DNA from: Comamonas testosteroni TK102
GTDB lineage: Bacteria > Pseudomonadota > Gammaproteobacteria > Burkholderiales > Burkholderiaceae_C
DNA length: 64,000 bases
Direction of reading: 5' to 3'
NCBI RefSeq assembly: GCF_000739375.1
Contig: NZ_CP006704.1
Span: forward strand, 2,170,001 to 2,234,000
The translations under genes were made by a program, and so were the position numbers. The stretch's first letter is position 1, and each line of letters starts with the position of its first letter. The notes below the pieces were generated by a model that had not been told where the DNA came from, did no database searches, and saw only the letters and a list, made by a program, of their open reading frames with translations. Shown piece by piece: positions 15,714 to 24,217 of this stretch.

Positions 15714-17690
15714 ATGACCAACCGCCGCGACGATGATTTCCGCATCCGCCCCAGCGCACCGAAGAACCGGGGCCAGGGCTTCGTATCCAAGGTGCTCCAG
15801 CAGGCAGGCAAGGCCAGCGGCGGCAAGTCCACGGTGCGCCGTCCTGGCGGCAGTGGCAAGGGCACCGGCCAGCGGCCCGGATCGCGCCTGGGACGCGGCC
15901 ACACGGCGGCGCGCTTCGCCGGAGCGAAGCTCACGCCCATGTCGCGGCGCGTGACCATCAAGACGCTGCTGGTCAACCAGCGCCAAGCCAGCCCGCAGTC
16001 GCTCGCCAAGCACCTGCGCTACATCGAGCGCGACGGCGTGGGCCGCGACGGCGAACCGGGTCGGGCCTATGGGCCGCAGACCGACGAAGCTGATCTGAAC
16101 GCATTCAAGGAGCGCTGCGCCGATGATCGGCACCACTTTCGCTTCATCGTTTCGCCCGAGGAAGGGGCCGAGCTGGAAGACCTGCGCACCTACACGCGGC
16201 ACCTGATGGGACGCATGGAGGCCGACCTGGGCACGCGGCTGGAATGGGTGGCGGTCGATCACTGGAATACCGACAACCCGCACACCCACCTGATCGTGCG
16301 CGGGCGCGACGACACCGGCAAAGACCTCATCATCGCGGGCGACTACATCACTGATGGTTTTCGTCATCGCGCCGCCGAGCTGGCGACCGAATGGCTGGGG
16401 CCACGCACCGAGCTGGAGATCCAGCAGACCTTGCAGCGCGAGGTGGAGCAAGAGCGGTGGACTAGCCTGGATCGCACGTTGAAACGCGAGGCCGGCGAGG
16501 ATGGCCGGGTACAGATCGAACGCTTCAACGAACCGACGTTGCAACGCCAGCGCCTGCTGCTGATCAGCCGCCTGCAACGCTTGCAGCACCTGGGCCTGGT
16601 CGACGAGACGCAGCCCGGCAGTTGGGCCGTCCATGCCGATGCCGAGAAGACCTTGCGCGCCCTGGGCGAGCGTGGAGACATCATCCGCACCATCCAGCGG
16701 GCCATGAGCGGCCAGCCGCGCGAGCTGGCGGTGTTCGAGCCGGGCGACGATGGCCGAACTATTCTCGGCCGCGTAGCCGCGAAGGGGCTGGCCGACGAAC
16801 TGCGCGACCGGGGCTATCTGGTCATCGACGGCGTGGACGGCAAGGCCCACTACGTCGCGCTCAATGCCCGCGACGAGCTGGCGAACTATCCCAGCGGCGC
16901 CGTGGTGGAGGTGAAAGGATCGGCCGACGTGCGCGCGGCGGACAAGAACATCGCCGCGCTGGCGAGCGATGGCTTGTACCGTACCGACCATCACCTCGCC
17001 ATCGCCCAGGGGCAGGCCGTGCCCGGCCGCGATCCGCAGGAAGTCGTCGCGGCCCATGTCCGCCGACTGGAAGCCTTGCGCCGCGCCGGCATCGTGGAGC
17101 GTGTGGCCGAAGGTCTATGGAAGGTGCCGGACGATCTGCCCGAGCGTGGCCGTCAGTACGACGCGCAGCGCCTGGGAAGCGTGGCCGTGGAACTGAAATC
17201 GCACCTGCCCATCGAGCGGCAGGCCCGCGTGATCGGGGCCACCTGGCTCGACCAGCAACTGATCGGCGGCGGCTCGGGCCTGGGCGACCTGGGCTTTGGC
17301 GGCGAGGCCAAACAGGCCATGCAGCAGCGCACCGACTTCCTGGCCGAACAGGGGTTGGCCGAGCGGCGCGGGCAGCGCGTGATCCTGGCGCGCAACCTGC
17401 TGGGCACGCTGCGCAACCGGGAGCTGGCGCAGGCCGCGAAGGACATTGCAGGCGAAACGGGCCTGGAGCATCGGCCCGTGGCCGACGGGCAGCGCGTGGC
17501 CGGCATCTACCGGCGCAGCGTCATGCTCGCCAGCGGGCGCTACGCGATGCTTGATGACGGCATGGGCTTCTCGCTGGTGCCGTGGAAGCCGGTGATCGAA
17601 CAGCGATTGGGGCAGCAGCTTTCCGCGACGGTTCGCGGCGGCGGGGCGTCCTGGGAGATTGGGCGGCATCGGGGGCCAACCATTTCTTGA
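15714..17690 (+). CDS. rlxS: Relaxase RlxS (VirD2-like, DUF3363 C-terminal domain)
   Basis: 658 residues; ATG at 15714 after AGGGAG. A disordered basic N-terminus precedes KHLRYIERDGVGRDG (Tyr103 is a candidate nicking residue). HFRFIVSPEEG and the HUH metal motif HWNTDNPHTHLIVRG (His183, His190, His192) follow. From about residue 250 the DUF3363 domain continues to the end (MLASGRYAMLDDGMGFSLVPW). The protein should nick oriT, pilot the single strand and dock with TraG. It is the last backbone gene before the cargo hotspot, and the sequence turns AT-rich straight after its stop. Confidence 0.92.
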   Translation: MTNRRDDDFRIRPSAPKNRGQGFVSKVLQQAGKASGGKSTVRRPGGSGKGTGQRPGSRLGRGHTAARFAGAKLTPMSRRVTIKTLLVNQRQASPQSLAKHLRYIERDGVGRDGEPGRAYGPQTDEADLNAFKERCADDRHHFRFIVSPEEGAELEDLRTYTRHLMGRMEADLGTRLEWVAVDHWNTDNPHTHLIVRGRDDTGKDLIIAGDYITDGFRHRAAELATEWLGPRTELEIQQTLQREVEQERWTSLDRTLKREAGEDGRVQIERFNEPTLQRQRLLLISRLQRLQHLGLVDETQPGSWAVHADAEKTLRALGERGDIIRTIQRAMSGQPRELAVFEPGDDGRTILGRVAAKGLADELRDRGYLVIDGVDGKAHYVALNARDELANYPSGAVVEVKGSADVRAADKNIAALASDGLYRTDHHLAIAQGQAVPGRDPQEVVAAHVRRLEALRRAGIVERVAEGLWKVPDDLPERGRQYDAQRLGSVAVELKSHLPIERQARVIGATWLDQQLIGGGSGLGDLGFGGEAKQAMQQRTDFLAEQGLAERRGQRVILARNLLGTLRNRELAQAAKDIAGETGLEHRPVADGQRVAGIYRRSVMLASGRYAMLDDGMGFSLVPWKPVIEQRLGQQLSATVRGGGASWEIGRHRGPTIS

Positions 17691-17905
17691 GTCAAGGTAA
17701 AGCCACAAGCCGGTGGGCAAAATTAGATTTTATCCATAGATGGGTGATCAATCCAAAGCGTTACCAAAGGTTGGGATGTCAAAATTAGAATTATCTGTAA
17801 TTTCGGATACACGGCCACATTCAAAGGCACGCTATCGCGTATATGGATTGATGGTTTCCGACCAGTGCCGCATGCGCCTTCCGCAGAATTTGGGGCAAAT
17901 CCACG

Positions 17906-19249
17906 ATGAAGAGAATAATTTGGACGTTCTGGTTTTTTGCGCTGGCATTGAGCGCTTTATGGCTTTTTACCGATACGCTCTGGCCTGCACAGTCCAACTA
18001 CTTCGCCCTGCGAACGGTATGGATTCAATACAGCGGCGTACTGGCCATCGGCGCGATGTCCGTGGCGATGATGTTGGCCACGCGCCCGGCGTGGCTGGAG
18101 CCCAGCTTGAACGGACTGGACAAGATATACCGCCTGCACAAGTGGCTCGGCATCGCTGCTCTGGCCGCTGCAACAGTACACTGGCTGTGGGCGCAGGGTA
18201 CTAAATGGGCCGTAGGCTGGGGCTGGCTGACGCGCCCCGCGCGCAAGCCCCGCGCAACGGCTGATTCAATGGGCTCCATTGAATCGGCGCTGCGTGGCTG
18301 GCGTGGACTGGCCGAGGACTTGGGCGAATGGGCCTTCTACGCCGTCGCCGTGCTACTGGTGCTGGCTTTGGTTAAGCGCTTTCCCTACCGGCTGTTCGCC
18401 AAGACGCACCACTGGATGGCAGCGATCTACTTGGTGCTGGCCTTCCACACCTTGGTGTTGGTGCAGTTCTCCTACTGGGCCCAGCCCGTGGGCTGGGCTT
18501 TGGCTATGCTGCTGGCGAGCGGCACGGTATCGGCGGTGTGGGTGCTGCTGGGCCGAGTCGGTGCGCAGCGCACCGCGCACGGTGTCATCGAATCGCTGCA
18601 GACCTACCCTGCGCTGAACGTGCTGGAAACCACCCTGCGGATGGACCCGGGCTGGCCCGGCCACCGGCCCGGACAGTTTGCCTTCGCCATGTCCAACCCG
18701 AAAGAAGGCCCGCACCCCTACACGCTAGCCTCAGCCTGGGTGCCGGAAGACCGGCGCATTACCTTCATCACCAAGGCGCTGGGCGACCACACCCGCCGGC
18801 TGCCTGAGCGCCTACGGGTAGGCGACCAGGTAACGGTCGAGGGGCCTTACGGCTGCTTCACTTTCGACGACGAGAAGGCCCGCCAGATCTGGATCGGCGC
18901 CGGCATCGGTATCACGCCATTCATTGCGCGCATGAAGTATTTGGCGCAGCATAAAGGCCAAGACGCACGCCCGGTCGATTTGTTTCATCCTACGAGCGAC
19001 GTTGATCCGCAGGCCATCGAGAAACTGCGCGCCGACAGCCAGGCGGCCGGCGTTGTGCTGCACTTGCTCATCGACAAGCAGAACGGTCGCCTGACGGGTG
19101 AACGCCTGCGTGCCATGGTGCCGGGTTGGAAAGACGCCAGCGTCTGGTTCTGCGGCCCCACGGCCTTCGGCCGCGCGTTGCGCGCCGACCTGCTGGCCCA
19201 GGGGCTGGAGCCGGAGGCGTTCCACCAGGAGCTTTTCGAGATGCGCTGA
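17906..19249 (+). CDS. Ferric-reductase-like transmembrane flavocytochrome / ferredoxin reductase-like protein
   Basis: 447 residues. The N-terminal half has about six membrane helices with paired His (KIYRLHKWLGIAALAAATVHW; KTHHWMAAIYLVLAFHTLVL), as in FRE/NOX-type di-haem domains. The soluble half has an FAD-binding segment (HRPGQFAFAMSN, then HPYTLASAW) and an NAD-binding part (IWIGAGIGITPFIARMKYLA; VWFCGPTAFGRALRADL). It would move electrons from NAD(P)H across the inner membrane to metal ions or another acceptor. First gene of an operon with the two-component genes (14-bp gap). The acceptor is unknown. Confidence 0.85.
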   Translation: MKRIIWTFWFFALALSALWLFTDTLWPAQSNYFALRTVWIQYSGVLAIGAMSVAMMLATRPAWLEPSLNGLDKIYRLHKWLGIAALAAATVHWLWAQGTKWAVGWGWLTRPARKPRATADSMGSIESALRGWRGLAEDLGEWAFYAVAVLLVLALVKRFPYRLFAKTHHWMAAIYLVLAFHTLVLVQFSYWAQPVGWALAMLLASGTVSAVWVLLGRVGAQRTAHGVIESLQTYPALNVLETTLRMDPGWPGHRPGQFAFAMSNPKEGPHPYTLASAWVPEDRRITFITKALGDHTRRLPERLRVGDQVTVEGPYGCFTFDDEKARQIWIGAGIGITPFIARMKYLAQHKGQDARPVDLFHPTSDVDPQAIEKLRADSQAAGVVLHLLIDKQNGRLTGERLRAMVPGWKDASVWFCGPTAFGRALRADLLAQGLEPEAFHQELFEMR

Positions 19250-19263
19250 ATGGAAGAAAGCAC

Positions 19264-19929
19264 ATGCGCGTATTGATCGTGGAAGACTCGCAAACGCTGG
19301 CCGAAGCCCTGAGCCAGAGCCTTCAGTCGGAAGGCTATGCCTGCGATACAGCAGCCGATGGCGTGTCCGCGCTGAAGTTTCTTGCCAGCTACCGGTACGA
19401 CGCCATCATTCTGGACTTGATGCTGCCCCGGCTGGACGGCTTTGGCGTGTTGCGCGCATTGGGCCGGGAGGCCCATGCCGCACCGGTGTTGGTGCTCTCC
19501 GCGCGCGAACTGCTCGACGACCGGGTGCGGGCCTTGGATGCGGGTGCCGATGACTACCTGACAAAACCCTTCGAGCTAGCCGAACTGCTGGCTCGCCTGC
19601 GGGCGCTAGTACGGCGTCCGCCGCAACGGGACGTTCCAGTTCTGCGCCACGGCGATCTGGAGGTCGATCCGCGCTCGCGCATCGCGAGGTTCAAGTGCAT
19701 TGATCTTGGGCTCACGCCGAAGGAGTATGGACTGCTCGACTTGCTGCTGCGTCGGCGCGGCGCCACGCTGTCGCGCTCGCAGATTTTTGAACATTTGTAC
19801 GACAGCCGCAGCGATGCATCGGACAAAGTGGTAGAGGTGATCGTCAGCACCTTGCGAACCAAGCTTGCCCTGTGCGGCCTGGATGAACTGATCGTGACAC
19901 GCCGTGGCTTCGGCTACATCCTGCCCTGA
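19264..19929 (+). CDS. OmpR/PhoB-family response regulator (QseB/PmrA-like)
   Basis: 221 residues. The receiver domain has the acidic pair near E7-D8, phospho-acceptor Asp51 (AIILDLMLPRLDGFGVL), Ser79 and Lys101 (DYLTKPFEL). The winged-helix output domain follows, with LTPKEYGLLDLLLRRRGATL and VVEVIVSTLRTKL then TRRGFGYIL. It should bind tandem direct repeats; two such units lie before the efflux operon at 22809. Translated 3 bp before the kinase gene. Which genes it controls is inference, but the PmrA/ColR-like context with eptA is suggestive. Confidence 0.9.
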   Translation: MRVLIVEDSQTLAEALSQSLQSEGYACDTAADGVSALKFLASYRYDAIILDLMLPRLDGFGVLRALGREAHAAPVLVLSARELLDDRVRALDAGADDYLTKPFELAELLARLRALVRRPPQRDVPVLRHGDLEVDPRSRIARFKCIDLGLTPKEYGLLDLLLRRRGATLSRSQIFEHLYDSRSDASDKVVEVIVSTLRTKLALCGLDELIVTRRGFGYILP

Positions 19930-19932
19930 ACG

Positions 19933-21345
19933 ATGGTACGTCCCGATTCCGAAGCCCTTTCTGATGCGAGTCAAGGCGGATCCTGGTCCTTGCAGCGGCG
20001 GCTGGCTGCCAGCTTGGTGATCTGCATTGGAGGAACCTTCGCGATCCTGTTTCCCGTCCTCGACTACTGGATTGACCACGAAATCTATCGACGGATGGAT
20101 ACCACCCTGATGCAACGATCAGCGGCGGTGGGGCGCGTGCTGCAGGAGTTGGATGCGAGAAAGCTCGAAAGCCTCATGCCGGAATATGAGCCTGGCGGGC
20201 ATACCGAGTTCTTCACGGTCTTCGATTCGCAGACCCACCGGGCCTTGCTACGCTCTCCCAGCAGTGCAGGCGCCGAGCTATCGCTTGGCCCGGTGGAGCA
20301 AGGCACCCCGCGCTATTACGACGTGACACTTCCGGATGGCCACGCGGGCCGCGCGCTGGCGACGCGCGTGTCGGTAACTGGAGAGAGGTCTCAGCTATTA
20401 GTCGTCGCAACAGAACGCCGGGATTGGGATCAAACCGAGCGGCGCATCCACTTTGCGCTCTTGGGCGGTATTGTGCTGGCAACGCTGCTAGCGACGGGCC
20501 TGGCGCTGCTCATGGTTCGGCATATCGTGGTCATGCTGGAGCGGGTCGGCGAGCAACTGGCCGATCTGCGTTCGGATCGGCCGATTGCGCGGATCGGAGC
20601 GGACTTTCCCCGTGAACTGCGTCCATTTGCCGAAGCCTTCAATCAGGGCTTGCATCACCTGTATGTGGCCATTGTCCGCGAGCGCCGCTTCTCCCGCGAT
20701 GTGGCCCACGAGTTGCGCACGCCCCTGGCGGAAATCCGCATCAGCGCAGAAAGCGCTTTGATCGATGCCGACCCGGCCCGAATCCAGCGCGCCCTGAATG
20801 CAATGATCCAGGCCAGTTCACGCATGCAGCGCAGTGTGGACACTCTGCTGTTGTTGGCGCGACTTGAGTCCGGCCAACACACAATGGCGCTGGATCCTCT
20901 GGATCTAACTGCTTTGCTGCGAGAGTTGCTGGCGGGACTTAACGTCCAGCAAATGGCACCCAAGTCACCCATCCGCGTGACTTTGCCTGAATCGGCATGG
21001 GTGCAAAGTGATCAGGGCGTGATCGAACGCATCGTCTCCAACCTCTTGCGCAATGCCATTGAATACGCGCCCGAAGGCGACGACATTCAATGCGGGCTGG
21101 AGCGCGAAGCTTCCGGCTGGATGTTGACCATCGTCAACACAGCTCCCAATTTGCTGGCATCCGATCTGGATCAATTCGGCCTTCGCTTCTGGCGCAAGGA
21201 TTCCGAAGGTGGCACGGCGCACCACGCCGGGTTGGGACTTGCACTGGCCCTGGCGCTCGCGCATGCCATAGACCTGCCGCTGGCGTTCTCACTGGACAAC
21301 GGTCGGCTGTCCGCGCGGCTTGGCCCTTGGCCAGCGCTGCTCTGA
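19933..21345 (+). CDS. Membrane sensor histidine kinase (QseC/PmrB-like)
   Basis: 470 residues. Membrane helices near residues 25-45 and 173-197 flank a periplasmic sensor of about 125 residues. The H-box SRDVAHELRTPLAEIRISAE has His259. The ATPase domain shows IERIVSNLLRNAIEYAPEG (N-box) and HHAGLGLALALALAHAI (G-box). It would phosphorylate the regulator encoded just upstream. The periplasmic part lacks an obvious His/Cys cluster, so the signal is not evident from sequence. Start ATG 19933 lies 3 bp after the regulator stop, implying coupling. Confidence 0.9.
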   Translation: MVRPDSEALSDASQGGSWSLQRRLAASLVICIGGTFAILFPVLDYWIDHEIYRRMDTTLMQRSAAVGRVLQELDARKLESLMPEYEPGGHTEFFTVFDSQTHRALLRSPSSAGAELSLGPVEQGTPRYYDVTLPDGHAGRALATRVSVTGERSQLLVVATERRDWDQTERRIHFALLGGIVLATLLATGLALLMVRHIVVMLERVGEQLADLRSDRPIARIGADFPRELRPFAEAFNQGLHHLYVAIVRERRFSRDVAHELRTPLAEIRISAESALIDADPARIQRALNAMIQASSRMQRSVDTLLLLARLESGQHTMALDPLDLTALLRELLAGLNVQQMAPKSPIRVTLPESAWVQSDQGVIERIVSNLLRNAIEYAPEGDDIQCGLEREASGWMLTIVNTAPNLLASDLDQFGLRFWRKDSEGGTAHHAGLGLALALALAHAIDLPLAFSLDNGRLSARLGPWPALL

Positions 21346-21358
21346 GATTGACGCAGAT

Positions 21359-22066
21359 TTACACCGCGGTGCCGAACATGGCTCCCACGCCCGCTGTCAC
21401 CGCCATGGCAAATGTGCCCCAGAACGCGACGCGCAGTGCACTTTTGAACAGCGGCGTACCACCCACGGCAGCAGCCGCAGCGCCGAGCAGGGCCAGGAAG
21501 ACAATCGCCGTCGCGACGATCCAATAGAGCAGGCTCTGCTCCGGCGCCAACAGAACCACGGCCAGCGGCATGGCCGCACCCACGGCGAAGCTTCCAGCGG
21601 ACGCCATGGCGGCTTGCAGCGGGCGAGCGCTCAAGGTTTCAGAAATGCCCAATTCATCGCGCGCGTGCGCGCCCAACGCATCATGCGCCATCAATTGCGT
21701 GGCGACCTGATCCGCGAGTCGATGATCCAGGCCACGCCGAACATAGATGGCCGTGAGTTCGCGATGTTCGGCTTCCGGACTGTTCTTCAGTTCATCACGT
21801 TCCCGCGCCAGATCCGCCTTCTCCGTATCAGCTTGTGAATAGACCGATACGAATTCGCCTGCAGCCATGGACATGGCACCGGCTACCAACCCCGCGATGG
21901 CCGTGGTCATGATGCTGGCATGGCTTGCATGGGCCGCAGCCACGCCTGCAACTAGGCTGGCCGTGGAAATGATGCCGTCATTGGCACCCAGAACAGCTGC
22001 GCGTAGCCATCCGATATGTTCAGTGCGATGACTTTCAGGGTGAGCGCGATGATGAAATTTTGTCAT
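21359..22066 (-). CDS. VIT1/CCC1-family Fe2+/Mn2+ transporter
   Basis: 235 residues. HIGWLRAAVLGANDGIISTASLVAGVAAA is the signature first helix of the VIT1/CCC1 family, followed by GLVAGAMSMAAGEFVSVYSQADTEKADLARE, the conserved metal-binding Met/Glu region. Three further helices follow in the second half (FAVGAAMPLAVVLL; YWIVATAIVFLALLGAAAAA; ALRVAFWGTFAMAVTAGVGA). The family moves ferrous iron or manganese out of the cytoplasm. It converges on the kinase gene and is probably co-transcribed with the cytochrome b561 gene upstream. Confidence 0.88.
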   Translation of the reverse strand: MTKFHHRAHPESHRTEHIGWLRAAVLGANDGIISTASLVAGVAAAHASHASIMTTAIAGLVAGAMSMAAGEFVSVYSQADTEKADLARERDELKNSPEAEHRELTAIYVRRGLDHRLADQVATQLMAHDALGAHARDELGISETLSARPLQAAMASAGSFAVGAAMPLAVVLLAPEQSLLYWIVATAIVFLALLGAAAAAVGGTPLFKSALRVAFWGTFAMAVTAGVGAMFGTAV

Positions 22067-22107
22067 TGAAAAATCAAATCCATGTGAAGCAGCCCAAGGC
22101 CAGCAGT

Positions 22108-22659
22108 TCAGGTGCGATGACCGGGAAGCATGCGAACCAGTGTGTTGTCACGCATGACGTAGTGGTGCAACAGCGCCGCCATCGCATGCAATCCGATCAA
22201 GACATAGCCCAATGTCGCCAGCGCCTCATGGACATCCTTGAGTTGGCGCGACAAAGCAACGTCGGTGCCGATCAGAGAGGGAACGGGCAAGCCAAACAGA
22301 ACAATCGGCTTGCCCGCCGCACTCAAGGTGAGCCATCCGAGCAGCGGCATGGCGAGCATGAAGCTGTAGAGCGCATAGTGCATGCCATCGGCGAGCGTGG
22401 CCTGCCAGCGTGGCATGGGTGGTTGGATCGCGGGCTTCACGCCCGCCTGGATGCGCACCCCGATACGGATCACGACGATCACCAGAACGCTGAGGCCCAG
22501 CAGGTAGTGCAAGGACTTCATGGCGTCTCTCAAGGCTCCCTTGGGTGCCAGTCCGCGCAATTCCATGCTCGCATAGACCGCAATGATGAGAATCACGGTC
22601 AGCCAGTGCAAGCCTATGACCAAGGGACTGAAACGGTATTCGGAATTCTTGATGTCCAT
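22108..22659 (-). CDS. Cytochrome b561
   Basis: 183 residues from the ATG at 22657-22659; the frame extends upstream only through a TTG. Four hydrophobic segments with His at haem-ligand positions: SPLVIGLHWLTVILIIAVY, KSLHYLLGLSVLVIVVIRIG, ADGMHYALYSFMLAMPLLGW and VHEALATLGYVLIGLHAMAALLHHY. This is the CybB pattern of a di-haem inner-membrane electron carrier oxidising quinol. Lies divergent from the efflux operon and next to the VIT1-like gene, forming with the flavocytochrome a membrane-redox theme. Confidence 0.9.
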   Translation of the reverse strand: MDIKNSEYRFSPLVIGLHWLTVILIIAVYASMELRGLAPKGALRDAMKSLHYLLGLSVLVIVVIRIGVRIQAGVKPAIQPPMPRWQATLADGMHYALYSFMLAMPLLGWLTLSAAGKPIVLFGLPVPSLIGTDVALSRQLKDVHEALATLGYVLIGLHAMAALLHHYVMRDNTLVRMLPGHRT

Positions 22660-22808
22660 GGCGCATGGCCCCGATGTTTGAGATGGCAAAAAAGCGAACC
22701 GCTGGCTATCCTGGCTATCGGATCAAGTGACTGAGAAGTCAACTTGCCGGCAGCTTGTGGCTCAAGACAAGCGGTTTTTTTCTGAATAGATCGTACAGAG
22801 AAAATTTC

Positions 22809-22835
22809 GCTTTCTCCAAAGCTTTCTCAAAGCTT
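22809..22835. promoter_or_regulatory. Tandem direct repeats upstream of the efflux operon
   Basis: GCTTTCTCCAAA is followed directly by GCTTTCTCAAA and then a third GCTT, an 11-12 bp period typical of OmpR-family binding sites. They lie in the 321-bp divergent region between cytochrome b561 and the RND adaptor gene, an otherwise gene-free AT-rich stretch. Confidence 0.45.
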
Positions 22836-22980
22836 CACCGAAGAACATGAGCTGATCTTTACAAGAGATCGACCGCATGTTTCGCCTCATTAACCTCGCG
22901 CACCGCTTCATATGCGACGAATTTTCAATTCGCGCTGTGTGCTCTCTACTCTGCTCTACGTCATTTGGGGCGGCACAAGC

Positions 22981-24204
22981 ATGAGCTTCCCGACCTTGAA
23001 AGCGGCGGGCACCTCCAGCCGAACCAAGACCTTGGCCCTGTCCGCCGTCGGTGTGGCAGTTCTGGCTGCCGTAGGGTACGGCTGGTGGGCTTGGGCAACG
23101 CAGCAGACAACCGTAGCCGATAAAGACGCGAACGAAGCCGTCGCCCAGCCGAGTGCTGGCAGCGTTCAGCTCAACGCCGCTCAACTCCGCGCGCAGGGCG
23201 TGGAAACCGCCATCGTCAAGGACGCCGCAGCAATACCGCTGGATGGCTTGCCCGCGCAGACCGTGGCACCGCTCTCGGCCAGCGCGCAGGTTGTGGCACC
23301 CTATGGCGGTGTGGTGACGCGCGTTCTGGTCGATGAAGGTGCCGCAGTGCGCCAAGGACAGGCTTTGGCGCGCATCCAGAGCAAGGATGTTCTGGCGGCG
23401 CAAGCCGATCTGGCGCGTGCCCGCACGGACGCGACCGCAGCCGCCACGCAGGCCAGGCGCGATGCTGCCCTGCTCGCCGAGGGCATCATCCCCGCCGCGC
23501 GCAACGAGCAAACTCAGGCGCGCGCAGCGGCTGCGCAAAGTACGTTGCAAGAGGCCAATGGCGCCCTCGCACGGCTTCGACCCGTTAGCGGCGGGCAGGC
23601 CGGCGAGTATGAATTGCTGGCGCCTTTGTCCGGGCGGGTGATGCGTCGTCACCTGAGCCTCGGGCAGGCGGTCGCGCCGCTCGACATCGCCTTTATAGTG
23701 GCTCAGCCTGGCCCGCTGGATGTCAGCGTCGCGGTTCCGCTGCGCTGGCGCTCAGATCTCCACCCAGGCTTGGAAGTGCGTCTTCCCGATGGCACGATCG
23801 CTCGCGTGACGGCTGTTGGTGGCGACACTGACCTCAGTAGTCAGAGCCTGCGGGTACGTGCCCGCGTCGATGCAGATCAGGCAGGGGCAGACCGCTATGC
23901 GGCCGGGCAGCAGATCAGTGTCGCGCTGTTGCTGCCAGCACCGCAGGGCACCTTGAGCGTGCCATCGGCCGCACTGCTGCCAGCGGGCAGCGCCCACGTG
24001 GTCTACGTTGCTGAGCCGTCATCGCAAGACAAGCAAGGCGACCTACGCGTCCGCGCTGTTCCGGTGCAACTGCTGGGGCAAGACGAATCAGAGGCGTCAA
24101 GCGCCGTGCGTGCAGTCTCGCCAGACACTGCGCCGCTTGCGGCAGGCATGCAGGTCGTCGTGCGCGGTACGGCACTGCTCAAATCCATGATTCCATTGCA
24201 ATGA
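22981..24204 (+). CDS. RND efflux periplasmic adaptor (CzcB-like membrane fusion protein)
   Basis: 407 residues from the ATG at 22981; an upstream ATG at 22912 in the same frame cannot be excluded, neither has a strong site. One membrane anchor (TLALSAVGVAVLAAVGYGWW) precedes a lipoyl-like segment (APYGGVVTRVLVDEGAAVRQ), a hairpin rich in Ala (AQADLARARTDATAAATQAR) and a barrel (YELLAPLSGRVMRRHLSLGQ). It bridges the RND pump and the outer-membrane channel encoded downstream. No His-rich N-terminus of classical CzcB is present. First gene of a four-gene efflux operon. Confidence 0.87.
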   Translation: MSFPTLKAAGTSSRTKTLALSAVGVAVLAAVGYGWWAWATQQTTVADKDANEAVAQPSAGSVQLNAAQLRAQGVETAIVKDAAAIPLDGLPAQTVAPLSASAQVVAPYGGVVTRVLVDEGAAVRQGQALARIQSKDVLAAQADLARARTDATAAATQARRDAALLAEGIIPAARNEQTQARAAAAQSTLQEANGALARLRPVSGGQAGEYELLAPLSGRVMRRHLSLGQAVAPLDIAFIVAQPGPLDVSVAVPLRWRSDLHPGLEVRLPDGTIARVTAVGGDTDLSSQSLRVRARVDADQAGADRYAAGQQISVALLLPAPQGTLSVPSAALLPAGSAHVVYVAEPSSQDKQGDLRVRAVPVQLLGQDESEASSAVRAVSPDTAPLAAGMQVVVRGTALLKSMIPLQ

Positions 24205-24217
24205 GGGGCGACCACGC

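Noticed and set aside
15262..15717. 151-codon frame between traF and rlxS starting in the traF stop
   Set aside because: Start overlap looked like coupling, but the product is Cys/Arg/Ala-rich without domain or periodicity, so it was kept only as a non-coding region.
15207..17057. 616-codon minus-strand frame opposite rlxS
   Set aside because: Antisense shadow of the relaxase gene, biased composition, no motifs.
17740..18204. 154-codon plus-strand frame before the flavocytochrome
   Set aside because: Overlaps the start of the flavocytochrome gene in another frame; no domain or ribosome-binding site.
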